DNA of 64,000 nt from Streptomyces coacervatus (GTDB taxonomy: Bacteria > Actinomycetota > Actinomycetes > Streptomycetales > Streptomycetaceae). Below, one piece after another: positions 32,038 through 41,681 of this stretch. The position numbers and the translations under genes are program-made. Below the pieces are notes generated by a model. The model had not been told where the DNA came from. It made no database searches and saw nothing but the letters and a program-made list of their open reading frames with translations. Location of the stretch: assembly GCF_029223485.1 (NCBI RefSeq), contig NZ_JARHTP010000002.1, positions 1 through 64,000 of the forward strand. The letters are read 5' to 3'. Position 1 is the stretch's first letter, and every line of letters begins with the position of its first letter.

Positions 32038-34431
32038 TCAGCCGGTCGTCAGGGCGGTGTCGTCGACGACGAAGCTGGTCTGCAGGGAGGAGTCCTCGAC
32101 ACCGCTGAACTTGAGGGTGACGGTCGAGCCTGCCAGCGACGACAGGTCGAAGGACTTCTGGGTGTAGCCCGAGGCGGCGTTGAGGTTCGAGTACGTCGCC
32201 AGGGTGGTCGATCCGGCGGTGACCGTCAGCTTGTCGTACTGAGTGCTGGTGGTGGTCTCCGACGTGTCGATGTGCAGGTAGAAGGTGAGCGTCGCCTTGC
32301 AGCCGCTCGGGATGGTCACCGACTGGGACAGCGTGTCGGTGTGGGTGGAGCCGTAGCCGTCCAGCCAGGCGTAGTACGAACCGCCGTGCGCCGACTCACC
32401 GCTGTCGTTGACGATGACGCCGCTGGTCGCGGTCCAGGTGGTGTTGCCCGACTCGAAGCCCTGGTTGCCGAGGAGTTGGGCCGAGGTGCAGCCGCCGCCT
32501 CCGCTGGAGTTGACCGTCCAGGTGAAGGAGGCGGTGCCGGTCGCGCCGGTGCTGTCGGTCACCGTGACGGTGGTGCTGTAGGTGCCGGCCGTCGTCGGCG
32601 TACCGGAGATGACGCCGGTGGAGCTGTTGATCGACAGGCCGGTGGGCAGTCCGGTCGCGGCGTACGTCAGGGAGCCGCTGTTGGTCGAGCTGGCCGAGAC
32701 CTGCAGGCTCACCGCGGTGCCGACGGTGGAGGACTGGCTGCCCGGGTTGGTGACCGTGACACCGCTGGTCGGCGGGGTGATGTGGCTGCCGACATTGATG
32801 CCGGCGAAGGCGTTGCCGACCCCGGCGTACTGGGTGGAGCCGGTGCCGTACAGCGCTGCGGCGGCGTTGAGGGCGGCAGTGCGGGCTGCGGCGTAGTCGG
32901 TGCTGGACGTCATGTACGTGGTCAGCGCCTTGTACCAGATCTGCAGGGCCGCGGCCCGGCCGATGCCGGCGACGGCCACTCCGTCGGAGGTCGGGCTGTC
33001 GTAGGTGACGCCGTTGATGGTCTTGGTGCCGCTGCCCTCGGAGAGCAGGTAGAACATGTGGTTCGCCGGGCCCGAGGAGTAGTGCACGTCGAGGTTGCCG
33101 ACGCCGGAGTACCAACTGTCCGCGGAGTTGCCGTCCTTGCTCGGCTTGTCCATGTAACGCAGCGGCGTGCCGTCGCCGTTGATGTCGATCTTCTCGCCGA
33201 TGAGGTAGTCGCCGACGTCGGACGAGTTGTTTGCGTAGAACTCGACGCCGGTGCCGAAGATGTCGGAGGTCGCCTCGTTCAGGCCGCCGGACTCACCGCT
33301 GTAGTCCAGGCCCGCCGTGTTGGAGGTGACGCCGTGACTCATCTCGTGGCCGGCCACGTCCAGCGAGGTCAGCGCGTGGGTGCCGCCGGAGCCGTCGCCG
33401 TAGGTCATGCAGAAGCAGCTGTCGTCCCAGAAGGCGTTGACGTACGCCGTGCTGTAGTGGACCCGGGAGTAGGCCGCGACGCCGTCGTTCTTGATGCCGC
33501 TGCGGCCGAAGGTGTTCTTGTAGAAGTCCCAGGTCTCCTGCGCGCCGTAGGCCGCGTCCGCGCCCGCGGTCTGCGTGTTGGAGCCGGATCCGGTCCCCCA
33601 GACGTCGTCGGAGTCCGTCATCAGGGTGCCGGTGCCCGAGGTGCCGTTGTTGAGGCTGTACGTCTTGTGGCCGCCGCGGGTGGTGTCGTACAGCTGGTAG
33701 GTCGACCCGGACAGCGTGGTGTTGAGGGTGACCGTGCCGCTGTACTGGGTGTTGCCGGTGCCCGTCTCGATGCCCTGGTAGCGGTGGAGCTCCTTGCCGG
33801 TGCCGGCGTCGGTGATGACGTGCAGCCGGCTGGGCGTGCCGTCGTCCTGCAGACCGCCGACCACCGTCTCCCAGGCGAGCCTGGGGGTGCCGCTGCCCGC
33901 CCAGATGACCTTGCGGGCGCTTTCGGCGGTGGGCTGCTCGGCGTGCAGGGACCTGGCGGCCCTGAGGGCCTTGGTCTGCGCGGCGGCCTTGGTGAAGGTC
34001 GCGGTGGTGGAGGCGACCTTGATGGTGTGCTTGTTGTTGAAGGTCGTGCTCACCGTGCCGGCGGCCAGGGAGGCGGGCGGGGTGTGCACGACGAGATCGC
34101 CGCCGAGGACGGGGAGGCCGGCGTAGGTCCGCTCGTAGCGGGTGTGCAGGGTGCCGTCGTTGTCCTTGACGACGTCCTTGACGACCAGCTTCTCCTTGGG
34201 GCCGAGGCCGATGGTGCGGGCGGTCGCGGTCGTCCGCTGCTTCGCGCTCTTGAGGAGCGCGCTGTGCTGCGCCGGGGTCAGGTGGGCCTCCAGTCCCCCG
34301 GCGCGGAGGGGGCTGGGATGGGGGGCGGCGGGCTTCGCGTTCGCCGGGACCGACTGGATGCCGACGGCGAGGAAGGCGGCGGTGGAGACCAGGGCTCCGA
34401 CCGCGGTCCGCTTGCGGGGGATGCGTCTCAC
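32038..34431 (-). CDS. Secreted M4 (thermolysin-family) metalloprotease
   Basis: A 797-residue secreted preproenzyme. A signal peptide spans residues 1-33. The propeptide region (FTP/PepSY-like, about 45-215) should act as inhibitor and chaperone. The peptidase domain has zinc ligands His362 and His366 in HEMSH, the third ligand in GGLNEATSD, and the catalytic His in VHYSSGPANH. The C-terminal part has an Ig-like putative domain (about 555-650, TGLPTGLSINSSTGVISGTPTTAG) and a jelly-roll-like domain with two Cys (about 655-797). Both are probably substrate-binding and are beyond what minimal thermolysins have. It degrades extracellular protein and is convergent with the GH64 gene, sharing its terminator. 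Confidence 0.93.
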   Translation of the reverse strand: MRRIPRKRTAVGALVSTAAFLAVGIQSVPANAKPAAPHPSPLRAGGLEAHLTPAQHSALLKSAKQRTTATARTIGLGPKEKLVVKDVVKDNDGTLHTRYERTYAGLPVLGGDLVVHTPPASLAAGTVSTTFNNKHTIKVASTTATFTKAAAQTKALRAARSLHAEQPTAESARKVIWAGSGTPRLAWETVVGGLQDDGTPSRLHVITDAGTGKELHRYQGIETGTGNTQYSGTVTLNTTLSGSTYQLYDTTRGGHKTYSLNNGTSGTGTLMTDSDDVWGTGSGSNTQTAGADAAYGAQETWDFYKNTFGRSGIKNDGVAAYSRVHYSTAYVNAFWDDSCFCMTYGDGSGGTHALTSLDVAGHEMSHGVTSNTAGLDYSGESGGLNEATSDIFGTGVEFYANNSSDVGDYLIGEKIDINGDGTPLRYMDKPSKDGNSADSWYSGVGNLDVHYSSGPANHMFYLLSEGSGTKTINGVTYDSPTSDGVAVAGIGRAAALQIWYKALTTYMTSSTDYAAARTAALNAAAALYGTGSTQYAGVGNAFAGINVGSHITPPTSGVTVTNPGSQSSTVGTAVSLQVSASSTNSGSLTYAATGLPTGLSINSSTGVISGTPTTAGTYSTTVTVTDSTGATGTASFTWTVNSSGGGGCTSAQLLGNQGFESGNTTWTATSGVIVNDSGESAHGGSYYAWLDGYGSTHTDTLSQSVTIPSGCKATLTFYLHIDTSETTTSTQYDKLTVTAGSTTLATYSNLNAASGYTQKSFDLSSLAGSTVTLKFSGVEDSSLQTSFVVDDTALTTG

Positions 34432-34697
34432 TCGTTCTCCTACTGCTGCGGCCGCGTGGGGCGGCCGGTGACAGACCGGGCAGACGGGTGTACTGACCGG
34501 GACGAGCCGAGCTGTGCGGGACCGTCACTGCGTGATGAGAACGTGGGGGGTGGGTGCGGCAGTTGGGGAGGAGGATGACAGCATTGACCAGGTCATGTCA
34601 GCACGGTTCCGGTCAATCGAGGGTTATCCCTCTGTACGACAAGGCGGCCTGCCCGCTGGGGATACGGGCAGACCGCCGGGTGGTGTCGCCGAAGGGG

Positions 34698-35222
34698 TCA
34701 GCTGAGGCCGAGGGAGGACAGGGCGGTGGTCCAGTCACTGGCGATGGCGCTGCGCGCGTCGTCGAGGGTGACCGTGCCGTTGCAGACGGCCTTCTTGAGC
34801 TTGTTCTCCACCGAGTCCTTGCTGTAGGCGGTCTCGTCGCCGTAGCGCGGCTCCGGCCACAGGTTCTCCGCGTCCTTGGGGGCGCCGCCGAGCTCGAGCG
34901 GGACGAGGTGGTCCTCCTCGTAGTCGGCGGTGCTGGTGTCCGAGTAACCGTACTCGGCTATCTGCTTGATCTTCAGGGCGTTGGTGTACGAGGTGGAGGG
35001 GCGCACGGTGGCGGTCCAGCCGGACACACAGATCGTCGTGTCGATCGTGGACTGGGTGACGTCCGGGTTGTAGGCGCCGGGCTGGCAGGACGGGTCGGGC
35101 AGCGGCAGATAGGACTGCGAGCAGCTGGCCGCGTGCGCGGCCGAGCCCGTGCCGATGACGATGCAGGCGACGGAGAGGGCGAGGGATGCCGTGGTGGCGG
35201 TGAGGCGGTGCGTGGCACGCAT
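34698..35222 (-). CDS. Secreted HNH-nuclease-like small protein
   Basis: A 174-residue exported protein. Residues 1-31 form a signal peptide ending in AHA. The mature part contains YEEDHLVPLELGGAPKDAEN followed by LWPEPR, the beta-beta-alpha 'DHxxPLxxGG...NLWP' core of HNH-type nucleases. Two further Cys pairs could form disulfides. The start at 35222 has a GGGAG site. Family knowledge supports a nuclease-like fold, but a complete metal-binding HNH triad is not clear, so activity is uncertain. A secreted DNase for nutrient use or competition is possible. The 190 bp upstream hold no gene I recognise. Confidence 0.75.
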   Translation of the reverse strand: MRATHRLTATTASLALSVACIVIGTGSAAHAASCSQSYLPLPDPSCQPGAYNPDVTQSTIDTTICVSGWTATVRPSTSYTNALKIKQIAEYGYSDTSTADYEEDHLVPLELGGAPKDAENLWPEPRYGDETAYSKDSVENKLKKAVCNGTVTLDDARSAIASDWTTALSSLGLS

Positions 35223-35413
35223 GGGGGTTCTCCCGCAATGAGGCCCGGGGGTTCCGGGCGGGTGTGTGCATGACAGCACCACCGGGTCTATGCGGGTAGA
35301 AATAGAAGGTGAAGATTCGACGACCTCACCGAATCCTTGCCAGCCCTTGGCGGGCGACTGCCCAACGCCTGGGATGCGCTTGGGTGTTCGATAACACGCC
35401 GGTAACTTGGAGT

Positions 35414-37468
35414 TCAGCCGTCCCCTACGCCTGATGCGGCGGCGATGGCACGCCTTGGCCCCAGGTGGCGCCACAGGAAGCCCATCTGACGGTCCATCAG
35501 TTCTTCGCTGATCGCGGTGCCCATCGGCTGGTGACCGATGCCCGGCAGGAGGAGCACCTCGTGCGGCCGGCAGGCGGCATGCAAGGCGTCCGACAGGCGC
35601 ACAGTGTTGGCGGGCGGCACCTTGAGGTCGGCGAGACCGTGGATCAGCAGCAGGGGGCGGGCCAGGTTCGGCGCCTCCCGGATCAGGGAGCAGGCCTCGT
35701 ACCGGTGCGGGTACCGGTCGGGGTGGCCGAGGAACCGCTCGCGCCAGTGCGCGTCGTACAGCCGCTGATCCGTGACTCCGGCTCCTGCCACCGCGACGTG
35801 GAAGACGTCCGGGCGGCGCAGGACTGCGGCGGTCGCCAGGCCGGCACCGAAGGACCAGCCGCGGATGCCGACCCGCCCGAGGTCGAGGTCGGGGTGAAGC
35901 CGGGCCGCCTCGTGCAGCGCCGTCACCTGGTCGTCGAGGGCCGGCCCGAAGAGGTCGCCGTGAATCTCCCGCTCCCAGTCCGGTCCACGCCCGGGGGTGC
36001 CGCGCCCATCGGCCGCCGGCACCGCGAAGCCCTGCTCGGCGAACCACTGCGACACGAGGACCTTCCAGTCCACTTCCGCGGTGACCCGTTGGCCCCCGGC
36101 GCCGCCGTACGGGTCGGCCAGGACCGGCAGCGGCCCGCTGCCCGGGCGGTGCCACGAGGGGAAGTGCAGCCGGGCACGCAGCCCGCGCGGCCCGAGGACG
36201 AGCCGGGTCATGTGCAGGCCCAGCACCGGCCGTTCGGCGAACGAGGTGACGGCGGCGGCCGGTTTCCCGTCCCGTACCACCTCGGCCCGGCCGCCCGGCC
36301 CGTCCGCACCGCGGCCGACCCGGACCAGGGTCCCGCCGCGGCATACGCCGAAGTGCACACCCGGATCCACGGTGAGCCGCCGGGCGCCGTCCGCCGGGCG
36401 GTAGCGCCACAGGTGTGTCTCGGTGGGTTCGTCGGACGCGGTGAACAGCACCTGGTCGCCGTCGGTGCCGAGCACGGCCCGGAGTTGGAGTCCGGGTGGC
36501 GTGACGGGAGCACCGTCGACGGTGAGGTGGCGGGTGCCGCGCAGGTCGGTGTGGGCGAGGAGGCCACCCGAGGCGGTGCGGGCGGGAAGGCCGGGGACGA
36601 GGTGCACCCAGCGGTCGTCGAGTTGCTCGTCGAGGACCGTCGTCCGGCCGTGGTCCGGATCGATGGCGAGGAAGCGAACCGTGCACTGGTCGCGGGACTG
36701 CACGACGGCGTAAGGGCCGTGGGGGTCCCAGCCGGCACCCACGACGTACTCGAAGGCCTTCCGGTCCCAACGCACCACGGTGAGCGGTCCGTTGAGATCA
36801 CTGACCCAGAGGGTGACGTCGGGGCCGACGCAACCGGCCGCCGGATACCGCGGCTTGGGACCTTCACCCGCGATCGCGGGCCAGGGCGGCACCGACGCGG
36901 AGTCGGTCCTGGCGATCAGCGTCCTGGTGCCGTCCGGGGACCACCAGTGGCCGCGCGGGCCGTCGAGGGAAGTGCAGGCGGTGTGCTCGGCGGCTGCGAA
37001 CTCGACGTGCGGGCCGTCCGGTTCGGCGAGCGCGCGATCACCTGTGCCGTCGACAGCCGTGACGCGCAGGGCACCGCGGGAGACGTAGGCGATGCGACGG
37101 CCGGAGGGGTCGGGACGCGGGTCGGACACCGGGCCGTGCACGGCGATCCGCCATGGCCGGCCACGGCCCCGGCGCACCGCCCACAGTCCCCCGTCCAGGA
37201 CGAAGGCGATCAGGTCGACGGACCGGTCGGTGGTGTACGACTCGATGCCGACCCGGCGATGCCCGAGCAGCCGTACCGGGTCCGCCAGGACCCACTCCGT
37301 CCCCGACTCCAGGTCCAACGCCCAGAGACACGGGGCCGGATCATCGCCGGTGCGGGCCCGGAGGAACAGAACGGTTGCCCCGTCGGGTGTGACCGTGAAG
37401 CGGTCGGGGACGCCTCGGGTGAAGCGCCCTGTGCGGACGAACTGTTCGGGCAGGGACGGTGTCGCCAT
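35414..37468 (-). CDS. S9 (dipeptidyl peptidase IV-like) serine peptidase
   Basis: A 684-residue protein. A beta-propeller region (about 1-430, with repeated SxDGT and blade-like segments) precedes an alpha/beta-hydrolase peptidase domain. The nucleophile is Ser539 in GWSFGAG, the acid is in HGLADLKVPP and the His in LPGIGHQPMG. This is the prolyl oligopeptidase/DPP IV layout, which removes or cleaves peptides next to Pro or Ala. There is no signal peptide, so it is probably cytoplasmic. The start at 37468 was chosen because the upstream in-frame extension is Cys-rich and unlike the family. It lies 78 bp downstream of the TmrB-like gene on the same strand. Confidence 0.9.
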   Translation of the reverse strand: MATPSLPEQFVRTGRFTRGVPDRFTVTPDGATVLFLRARTGDDPAPCLWALDLESGTEWVLADPVRLLGHRRVGIESYTTDRSVDLIAFVLDGGLWAVRRGRGRPWRIAVHGPVSDPRPDPSGRRIAYVSRGALRVTAVDGTGDRALAEPDGPHVEFAAAEHTACTSLDGPRGHWWSPDGTRTLIARTDSASVPPWPAIAGEGPKPRYPAAGCVGPDVTLWVSDLNGPLTVVRWDRKAFEYVVGAGWDPHGPYAVVQSRDQCTVRFLAIDPDHGRTTVLDEQLDDRWVHLVPGLPARTASGGLLAHTDLRGTRHLTVDGAPVTPPGLQLRAVLGTDGDQVLFTASDEPTETHLWRYRPADGARRLTVDPGVHFGVCRGGTLVRVGRGADGPGGRAEVVRDGKPAAAVTSFAERPVLGLHMTRLVLGPRGLRARLHFPSWHRPGSGPLPVLADPYGGAGGQRVTAEVDWKVLVSQWFAEQGFAVPAADGRGTPGRGPDWEREIHGDLFGPALDDQVTALHEAARLHPDLDLGRVGIRGWSFGAGLATAAVLRRPDVFHVAVAGAGVTDQRLYDAHWRERFLGHPDRYPHRYEACSLIREAPNLARPLLLIHGLADLKVPPANTVRLSDALHAACRPHEVLLLPGIGHQPMGTAISEELMDRQMGFLWRHLGPRRAIAAASGVGDG

Positions 37469-37546
37469 GTATCGGACGCTCCCGCCGGGCGGGGTATTTA
37501 AACATATGTTCGAACACCGCGTGCCGGATACACCCCTCACCGGACC

Positions 37547-38074
37547 TCAACCCTTGACGGCCTCCGCGATCTGCAGGGCGGCCTCGGCGGGCGTGAGGTG
37601 CGTGGTGTCGACGACCTCGGCCTCGGCGTGCAGCCACGTGCGGGCCGCCTCGGCGTAGGGCTCGAGGTATTGCAGACGGAACGGGGAGTTGGGACCGAGA
37701 ATGTCGCCCGCGATGCGTCCGCGGAGGGTGTCCTGGTCGGCGTGGAGGACGAAGTGCCGTACGGGAATGGCGTGTTGGGCCAGGCCCGCGCTGATCTCGC
37801 GCCAGTACTGCTCGACCAGGACCGTCATGGGCACCACCAGAGTGCCGCCGGCGTAGTCGAGCACGCGGCGGGCGGTCTCGACGACGAGCGGCCGCCACGG
37901 CGGCCAGTGCTGGAAGTTGTCCGCCCCGGGCCCGGGCAGCCCCGGCTTGATGTCCATCAGCGTCTCGCCGACCTTCTCGGCGTCGAACACCCGTGAATCC
38001 GGGATCAGTTGCTGCACGAGTCCACTGGTCGTCGTCTTGCCTGCGCCGTGCGTGCCATTGAGCCATACGATCAT
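37547..38074 (-). CDS. TmrB-like P-loop nucleotide-binding protein
   Basis: A 175-residue P-loop protein. Residues 1-14 read MIVWLNGTHGAGKT, giving the Walker A motif GTHGAGKT. The following DAEKVGETLMDI, the DNFQHWPPWRPLV segment and LVVPMTVLVEQYWREI line up with Bacillus TmrB, an ATP-binding tunicamycin-resistance protein. Shared features with kinases of the AAA/zeta-like group mean a small-molecule kinase is also possible. The ATG at 38074 gives the TmrB-like N-terminus; a TTG three codons upstream is an alternative. No tunicamycin genes are nearby, so resistance is only a possibility. It may be co-transcribed with the S9 peptidase. Confidence 0.82.
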   Translation of the reverse strand: MIVWLNGTHGAGKTTTSGLVQQLIPDSRVFDAEKVGETLMDIKPGLPGPGADNFQHWPPWRPLVVETARRVLDYAGGTLVVPMTVLVEQYWREISAGLAQHAIPVRHFVLHADQDTLRGRIAGDILGPNSPFRLQYLEPYAEAARTWLHAEAEVVDTTHLTPAEAALQIAEAVKG

Positions 38075-38251
38075 GGAACCCAACGCTAGCGCCCTGGTTC
38101 ACGGATGGCCGGATGTCGCCCCTCCGTGACCGGAGTCAACCGCTGATAGTTGAGAATTATTCAGTTACCAATGGTAAGCCCTTGTATTTACGCGGCCCTC
38201 ACCCGTAGACCTGGCTCCACGAATTGCCATGGCTCTGGGGGGAGTTGGCAC

Positions 38252-39166
38252 ATGCAAGGCACGGTTGACGGGTTCCGCTATGGTGCGGTGACCCCGGTGG
38301 CGGCCTATCTGATGGCCTGTTTAGGAGGGGCGCTGGGACTGCGCTGCATCGTCCGGTCCCTGATCGACGAAGAGTCCTGGAAGCCCGGTTGGCTTGCGCT
38401 CGGCGCCGCGTCCATCGGTTGCGGCATCTGGACGATGCACTTCATCGCCATGCTCGGTTTCCAGGTCGACGAGACCGGGATCCGCTACGACACGGGTCTC
38501 ACCCTGCTGAGCCTGGCCGTGGCGATCGCCGTGGTCGGCATCGGCGTGTTCATTGTCGGCTACCTGGGCGCCGGCAAGGGCGCGCTGGGCGTCGCGGGCG
38601 TGGCGACCGGAATCGGTGTCGCCGTGATGCATTACATCGGCATGGCCGCGGTGGAGGTGAACGGGGACATCCGGTACGACACGTTGACCGTCGGCCTGTC
38701 CGTCGCCATCGCCGTCGTCGCCGCGACCGCCGCGCTGTGGGCGGCCGTCACCATCCGGGGCTTCATGGCGAGTCTCGGGGCCAGTCTGGTCATGGGTGTG
38801 GCGGTGTCCGGAATGCACTACACGGCGATGGCCGCCGTGAGCGTCCATGTGCACGGTAACGGCAGCGCCGCCTGGGCGGGCGACTCGCCCACCTCACTGC
38901 TGCTCCCCATGCTGCTGGGGCCGGCCGTCTTCCTGCTGCTGGCCGGTGTGGTGGTCATGTTCGACCCGCTGCTGGTGCTGGGCGACGGCGAGTGGAGCAA
39001 GTCGGCCGTGTCCCCGCGGAATTCCGCGGCCAGGGCGGCAAAAGAGCCCGCGCCGCAGCACACCAGCCCCGTCTTCGGCGAACCGGTCGGCCCCGCCCGA
39101 CCCCGGCAGGACCAGCACAAAGCCGCCGCACCGCACTGGGCACCGCCGCCCGGCGGCGAGTGGTGA
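38252..39166 (+). CDS. MHYT-domain membrane sensor protein
   Basis: A 304-residue integral membrane protein with about seven transmembrane helices. Three MHYT motifs are visible: MHFIAM (residues 62-67), MHYIGM and MHYTAM. These motifs are proposed to bind copper and sense O2, CO or NO. Unlike many relatives it carries no GGDEF, EAL or kinase output; only a Pro/Ala-rich cytoplasmic tail of about 60 residues follows. The start at 38252 is preceded by GGGGGGAG. Codon 24 is TTA (38321-38323), so expression should require the bldA tRNA and be tied to development. An upstream palindrome, TTACC-AAT-GGTAA (38165-38177), may be an operator. Confidence 0.9.
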   Translation: MQGTVDGFRYGAVTPVAAYLMACLGGALGLRCIVRSLIDEESWKPGWLALGAASIGCGIWTMHFIAMLGFQVDETGIRYDTGLTLLSLAVAIAVVGIGVFIVGYLGAGKGALGVAGVATGIGVAVMHYIGMAAVEVNGDIRYDTLTVGLSVAIAVVAATAALWAAVTIRGFMASLGASLVMGVAVSGMHYTAMAAVSVHVHGNGSAAWAGDSPTSLLLPMLLGPAVFLLLAGVVVMFDPLLVLGDGEWSKSAVSPRNSAARAAKEPAPQHTSPVFGEPVGPARPRQDQHKAAAPHWAPPPGGEW

Positions 39167-39235
39167 TCTGCAGTTCTGCACCAAGGCGCCGTTGGCGGAC
39201 GCGCCGCGCGGGAAGCCGCGCCCCACGCTCCGCCC

Positions 39236-41542
39236 TCAGTTCGGCGCTCCAGGCGGCACCCGCGGCAGCGGGTCGAGCCGCACCGAGCGAGGATCGGCCA
39301 GGAACCCGCTGATCAGCTCGGCCGCTTCGCGCCTCATCTCCTCGTCGTCCGGCCTGCCCGACTCATGCGACGCACCCAACTGCCGTAGTTCTGCAGCGAG
39401 TTGACGCAAGGAACTGCGCAATTCCATGCGAACCTGGGCGTGCAGAGTGTTGTCGTTCAGCACGGTCAGCAGATGGTTGAGAAGCGTCCAATCGGCGGTG
39501 TGCTGCACTGCCGTACCACCCGGCACGTCGGCCGGAACCGGGTCGGGGCGGCGCCAGGTGGCGGCCAGGAGCGCGCCGACGACATCTCCCACGCCCGGCA
39601 CCTCGGGATCCGCGGCATGCTGCCAGGCGACGCGGTTGAGCCGGGCCGGCTCCAGCAGGTGCTCGGTGACCAGGGTGACGCCGGCCCGGACCGCGCTGAA
39701 CGGGTCGAAGATCCGGCCGGCCTCGGTGTCCAGGTACTGGTCGGTTCGCCCGTAGCGGATGGCGGGTGGGGTGAGGGCACTCAACACCGCTTCGGGCAGG
39801 GCGAGTTGCTCGGCGCGCAGGAGTTCCGCCAGCCGGGCCAGGGCCCTGCGCTGGGTGGACGCGTCGGCTGCTTCTGCGCCGGTGCCGTTGTCGCCCGCGA
39901 GGCCGTACGCGTAGCGGACTCCGCCGACCAGCCGGGCCACGGCGGTCACCTCGTGCCGGTGCAGGAGGTGCAACAGGGCGGCGCGCTCCTCCAGTTCGCC
40001 GGTCTGCCGGTCGGGCGGGAGCACCCCGCGGGAGAAGCCGTCCAGCGCGAGGCGCCGGGCCCGCATCATCGTCTCCAGTGCCTGGAGGGCATGTCCGCCG
40101 GTCACCCAGGGCACGGCGTCCGCGTGGGCCGCGTGCGCGCCCTGGGCGTCCTCGTCGGAGATGAAGTGCAGGCCCGCGCGGGCGGCTTCGTCCCGCAGCT
40201 GCGCAAGGGCCGTCGGCTCGTCCGCGAACTGCCCGTAGGTGTGGGCGACGAGGAAGTGGTCCCAGGGGCCGAGTCCGCTGCTGTACGCGGCGGAGAGGTC
40301 GATGCCGCCGTCGTCGGTGATGCGGAGGCGTGCGTGCGGGTAGTCCATGACGGACGGCTTCGAGTGCGTCGTACTGGCGAAGTTGTGCATGAAGCCGAGC
40401 GCATGGCCGATCTCGTGCGCCGCCAGGTGGCGCAGCCGGGCGAGGACCAACTCCTCAACGGCGGCGAGCCGTTCGGTCTCGTCGGGGCGGCCGTAGGGGG
40501 CGAGCAGGGCTTCGCCGAGCGCGCGCACCTGCTCGACACGCTGGGAGCCGAGCCGGACCCGGGCGTGCAGGATCTCGCCGGTGCGCGGGTCGGTCAGCCC
40601 CTGCCCCAGGGACCAGCCGCGGCCCGCCCTGTGCACCCACACCACGCCGTTGACGCCGGATTCGTACGGGTCGAAGTCGTCGCCGCCGGCCTCGACGCGG
40701 TAGGCGCCCGGCAGTCCGGTCGCGGCGAAGGCCTCCTGCCACCAGTTGCCGCCCTCGATCACCGCCGAGCGGAAGGGTTCGGGGATGGCCGGGTCGACCC
40801 GGAACACGATCGGGGCGCTGTCCGGGCCGACGCGGAAGCGGGGCTGCACCTTGACCTGAGTGTCGCGCACACCGATGTGGCCGTGGTCGGCGTAACCGAT
40901 GCCGTAGCCGCCCGAGCCCGGGTGGAAACGGCGTGCGGGCATCGGATCGGCGGGCAGCCGGACGAGGTTCAGCTGCTGGACCAGGGTCAGGGCGCGCGGG
41001 TCGGCGGCGACCGAGCGGACGGCCGCGCCCCGGCCCGGGCCGCGGAAGGTGAGGAGTGCGGGCAACCGGGTGCCGGCCGGACCGGTGCGGCTGTCCGCGA
41101 CGAGAGGGAGGCTGCGTGTCTCGTCGACGGTGTACTCGCCCTGTTCCTTCTCCGCCAGGTGGTCGGCGACACGGTCGTGGTCGGCGAGGACGAGCCCGGT
41201 CGCGTCCACGACCGCTGCGCCGTTCTCCTCCCGCAGCACCGGCCCGCTCCACATCACGGACAGCGCGAAGGACTCCTGCCCCGCGCGTACGGCGGCCGGG
41301 TCGCCGGAGGTGCGGAAGTGCTTGTTCCGTACGACGAACAGGACCCGGTCGCCGACCCGCTGGAACTCCGCGAGCCGGGCCTTGCCCGCTCTCCCCCGGT
41401 CCAGCCACAACTCGCTCGAACCCAGGCCCTGGGAGAGGGAGACGGTGAGGAGGAAGGGCTCTTCGAAGTGGCGGATGCCCAACAGGAGCCGGTCGCGGGG
41501 GTGTTCGGGGTCGGGGACGAGGTCGATGAAATCGGCGGGCAT
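39236..41542 (-). CDS. Zinc-dependent metalloprotease, DUF5117/DUF4953-like
   Basis: A 768-residue protein. The zinc site HEIGHALGFMHNF begins at His376; HExxHxxGxxHN has the metzincin-like spacing. A beta-rich N-terminal region (about 1-200) and a helical C-terminal region flank the catalytic part. The layout matches the bacterial zinc-dependent metalloproteases annotated with DUF5117 and DUF4953. There is no clear signal peptide with the start at 41542; an upstream ATG at 41611 adds 23 residues but no export signal. The physiological substrate is unknown. It diverges from the metallophosphoesterase, with 139 bp between starts. Confidence 0.86.
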   Translation of the reverse strand: MPADFIDLVPDPEHPRDRLLLGIRHFEEPFLLTVSLSQGLGSSELWLDRGRAGKARLAEFQRVGDRVLFVVRNKHFRTSGDPAAVRAGQESFALSVMWSGPVLREENGAAVVDATGLVLADHDRVADHLAEKEQGEYTVDETRSLPLVADSRTGPAGTRLPALLTFRGPGRGAAVRSVAADPRALTLVQQLNLVRLPADPMPARRFHPGSGGYGIGYADHGHIGVRDTQVKVQPRFRVGPDSAPIVFRVDPAIPEPFRSAVIEGGNWWQEAFAATGLPGAYRVEAGGDDFDPYESGVNGVVWVHRAGRGWSLGQGLTDPRTGEILHARVRLGSQRVEQVRALGEALLAPYGRPDETERLAAVEELVLARLRHLAAHEIGHALGFMHNFASTTHSKPSVMDYPHARLRITDDGGIDLSAAYSSGLGPWDHFLVAHTYGQFADEPTALAQLRDEAARAGLHFISDEDAQGAHAAHADAVPWVTGGHALQALETMMRARRLALDGFSRGVLPPDRQTGELEERAALLHLLHRHEVTAVARLVGGVRYAYGLAGDNGTGAEAADASTQRRALARLAELLRAEQLALPEAVLSALTPPAIRYGRTDQYLDTEAGRIFDPFSAVRAGVTLVTEHLLEPARLNRVAWQHAADPEVPGVGDVVGALLAATWRRPDPVPADVPGGTAVQHTADWTLLNHLLTVLNDNTLHAQVRMELRSSLRQLAAELRQLGASHESGRPDDEEMRREAAELISGFLADPRSVRLDPLPRVPPGAPN

Positions 41543-41681
41543 GCGGAGCCTTTCGGACGGGTGGTGCTCCCCCGTGATCCTCTCAGGGACGGCCACGGTC
41601 CTTGCGGGCACGGCCGGTCCGCCGCGCCGAGCGCGTGCACCCCCTTCCTGTCCTCCGGTTGATCGTTGTTACGGTGCACCG

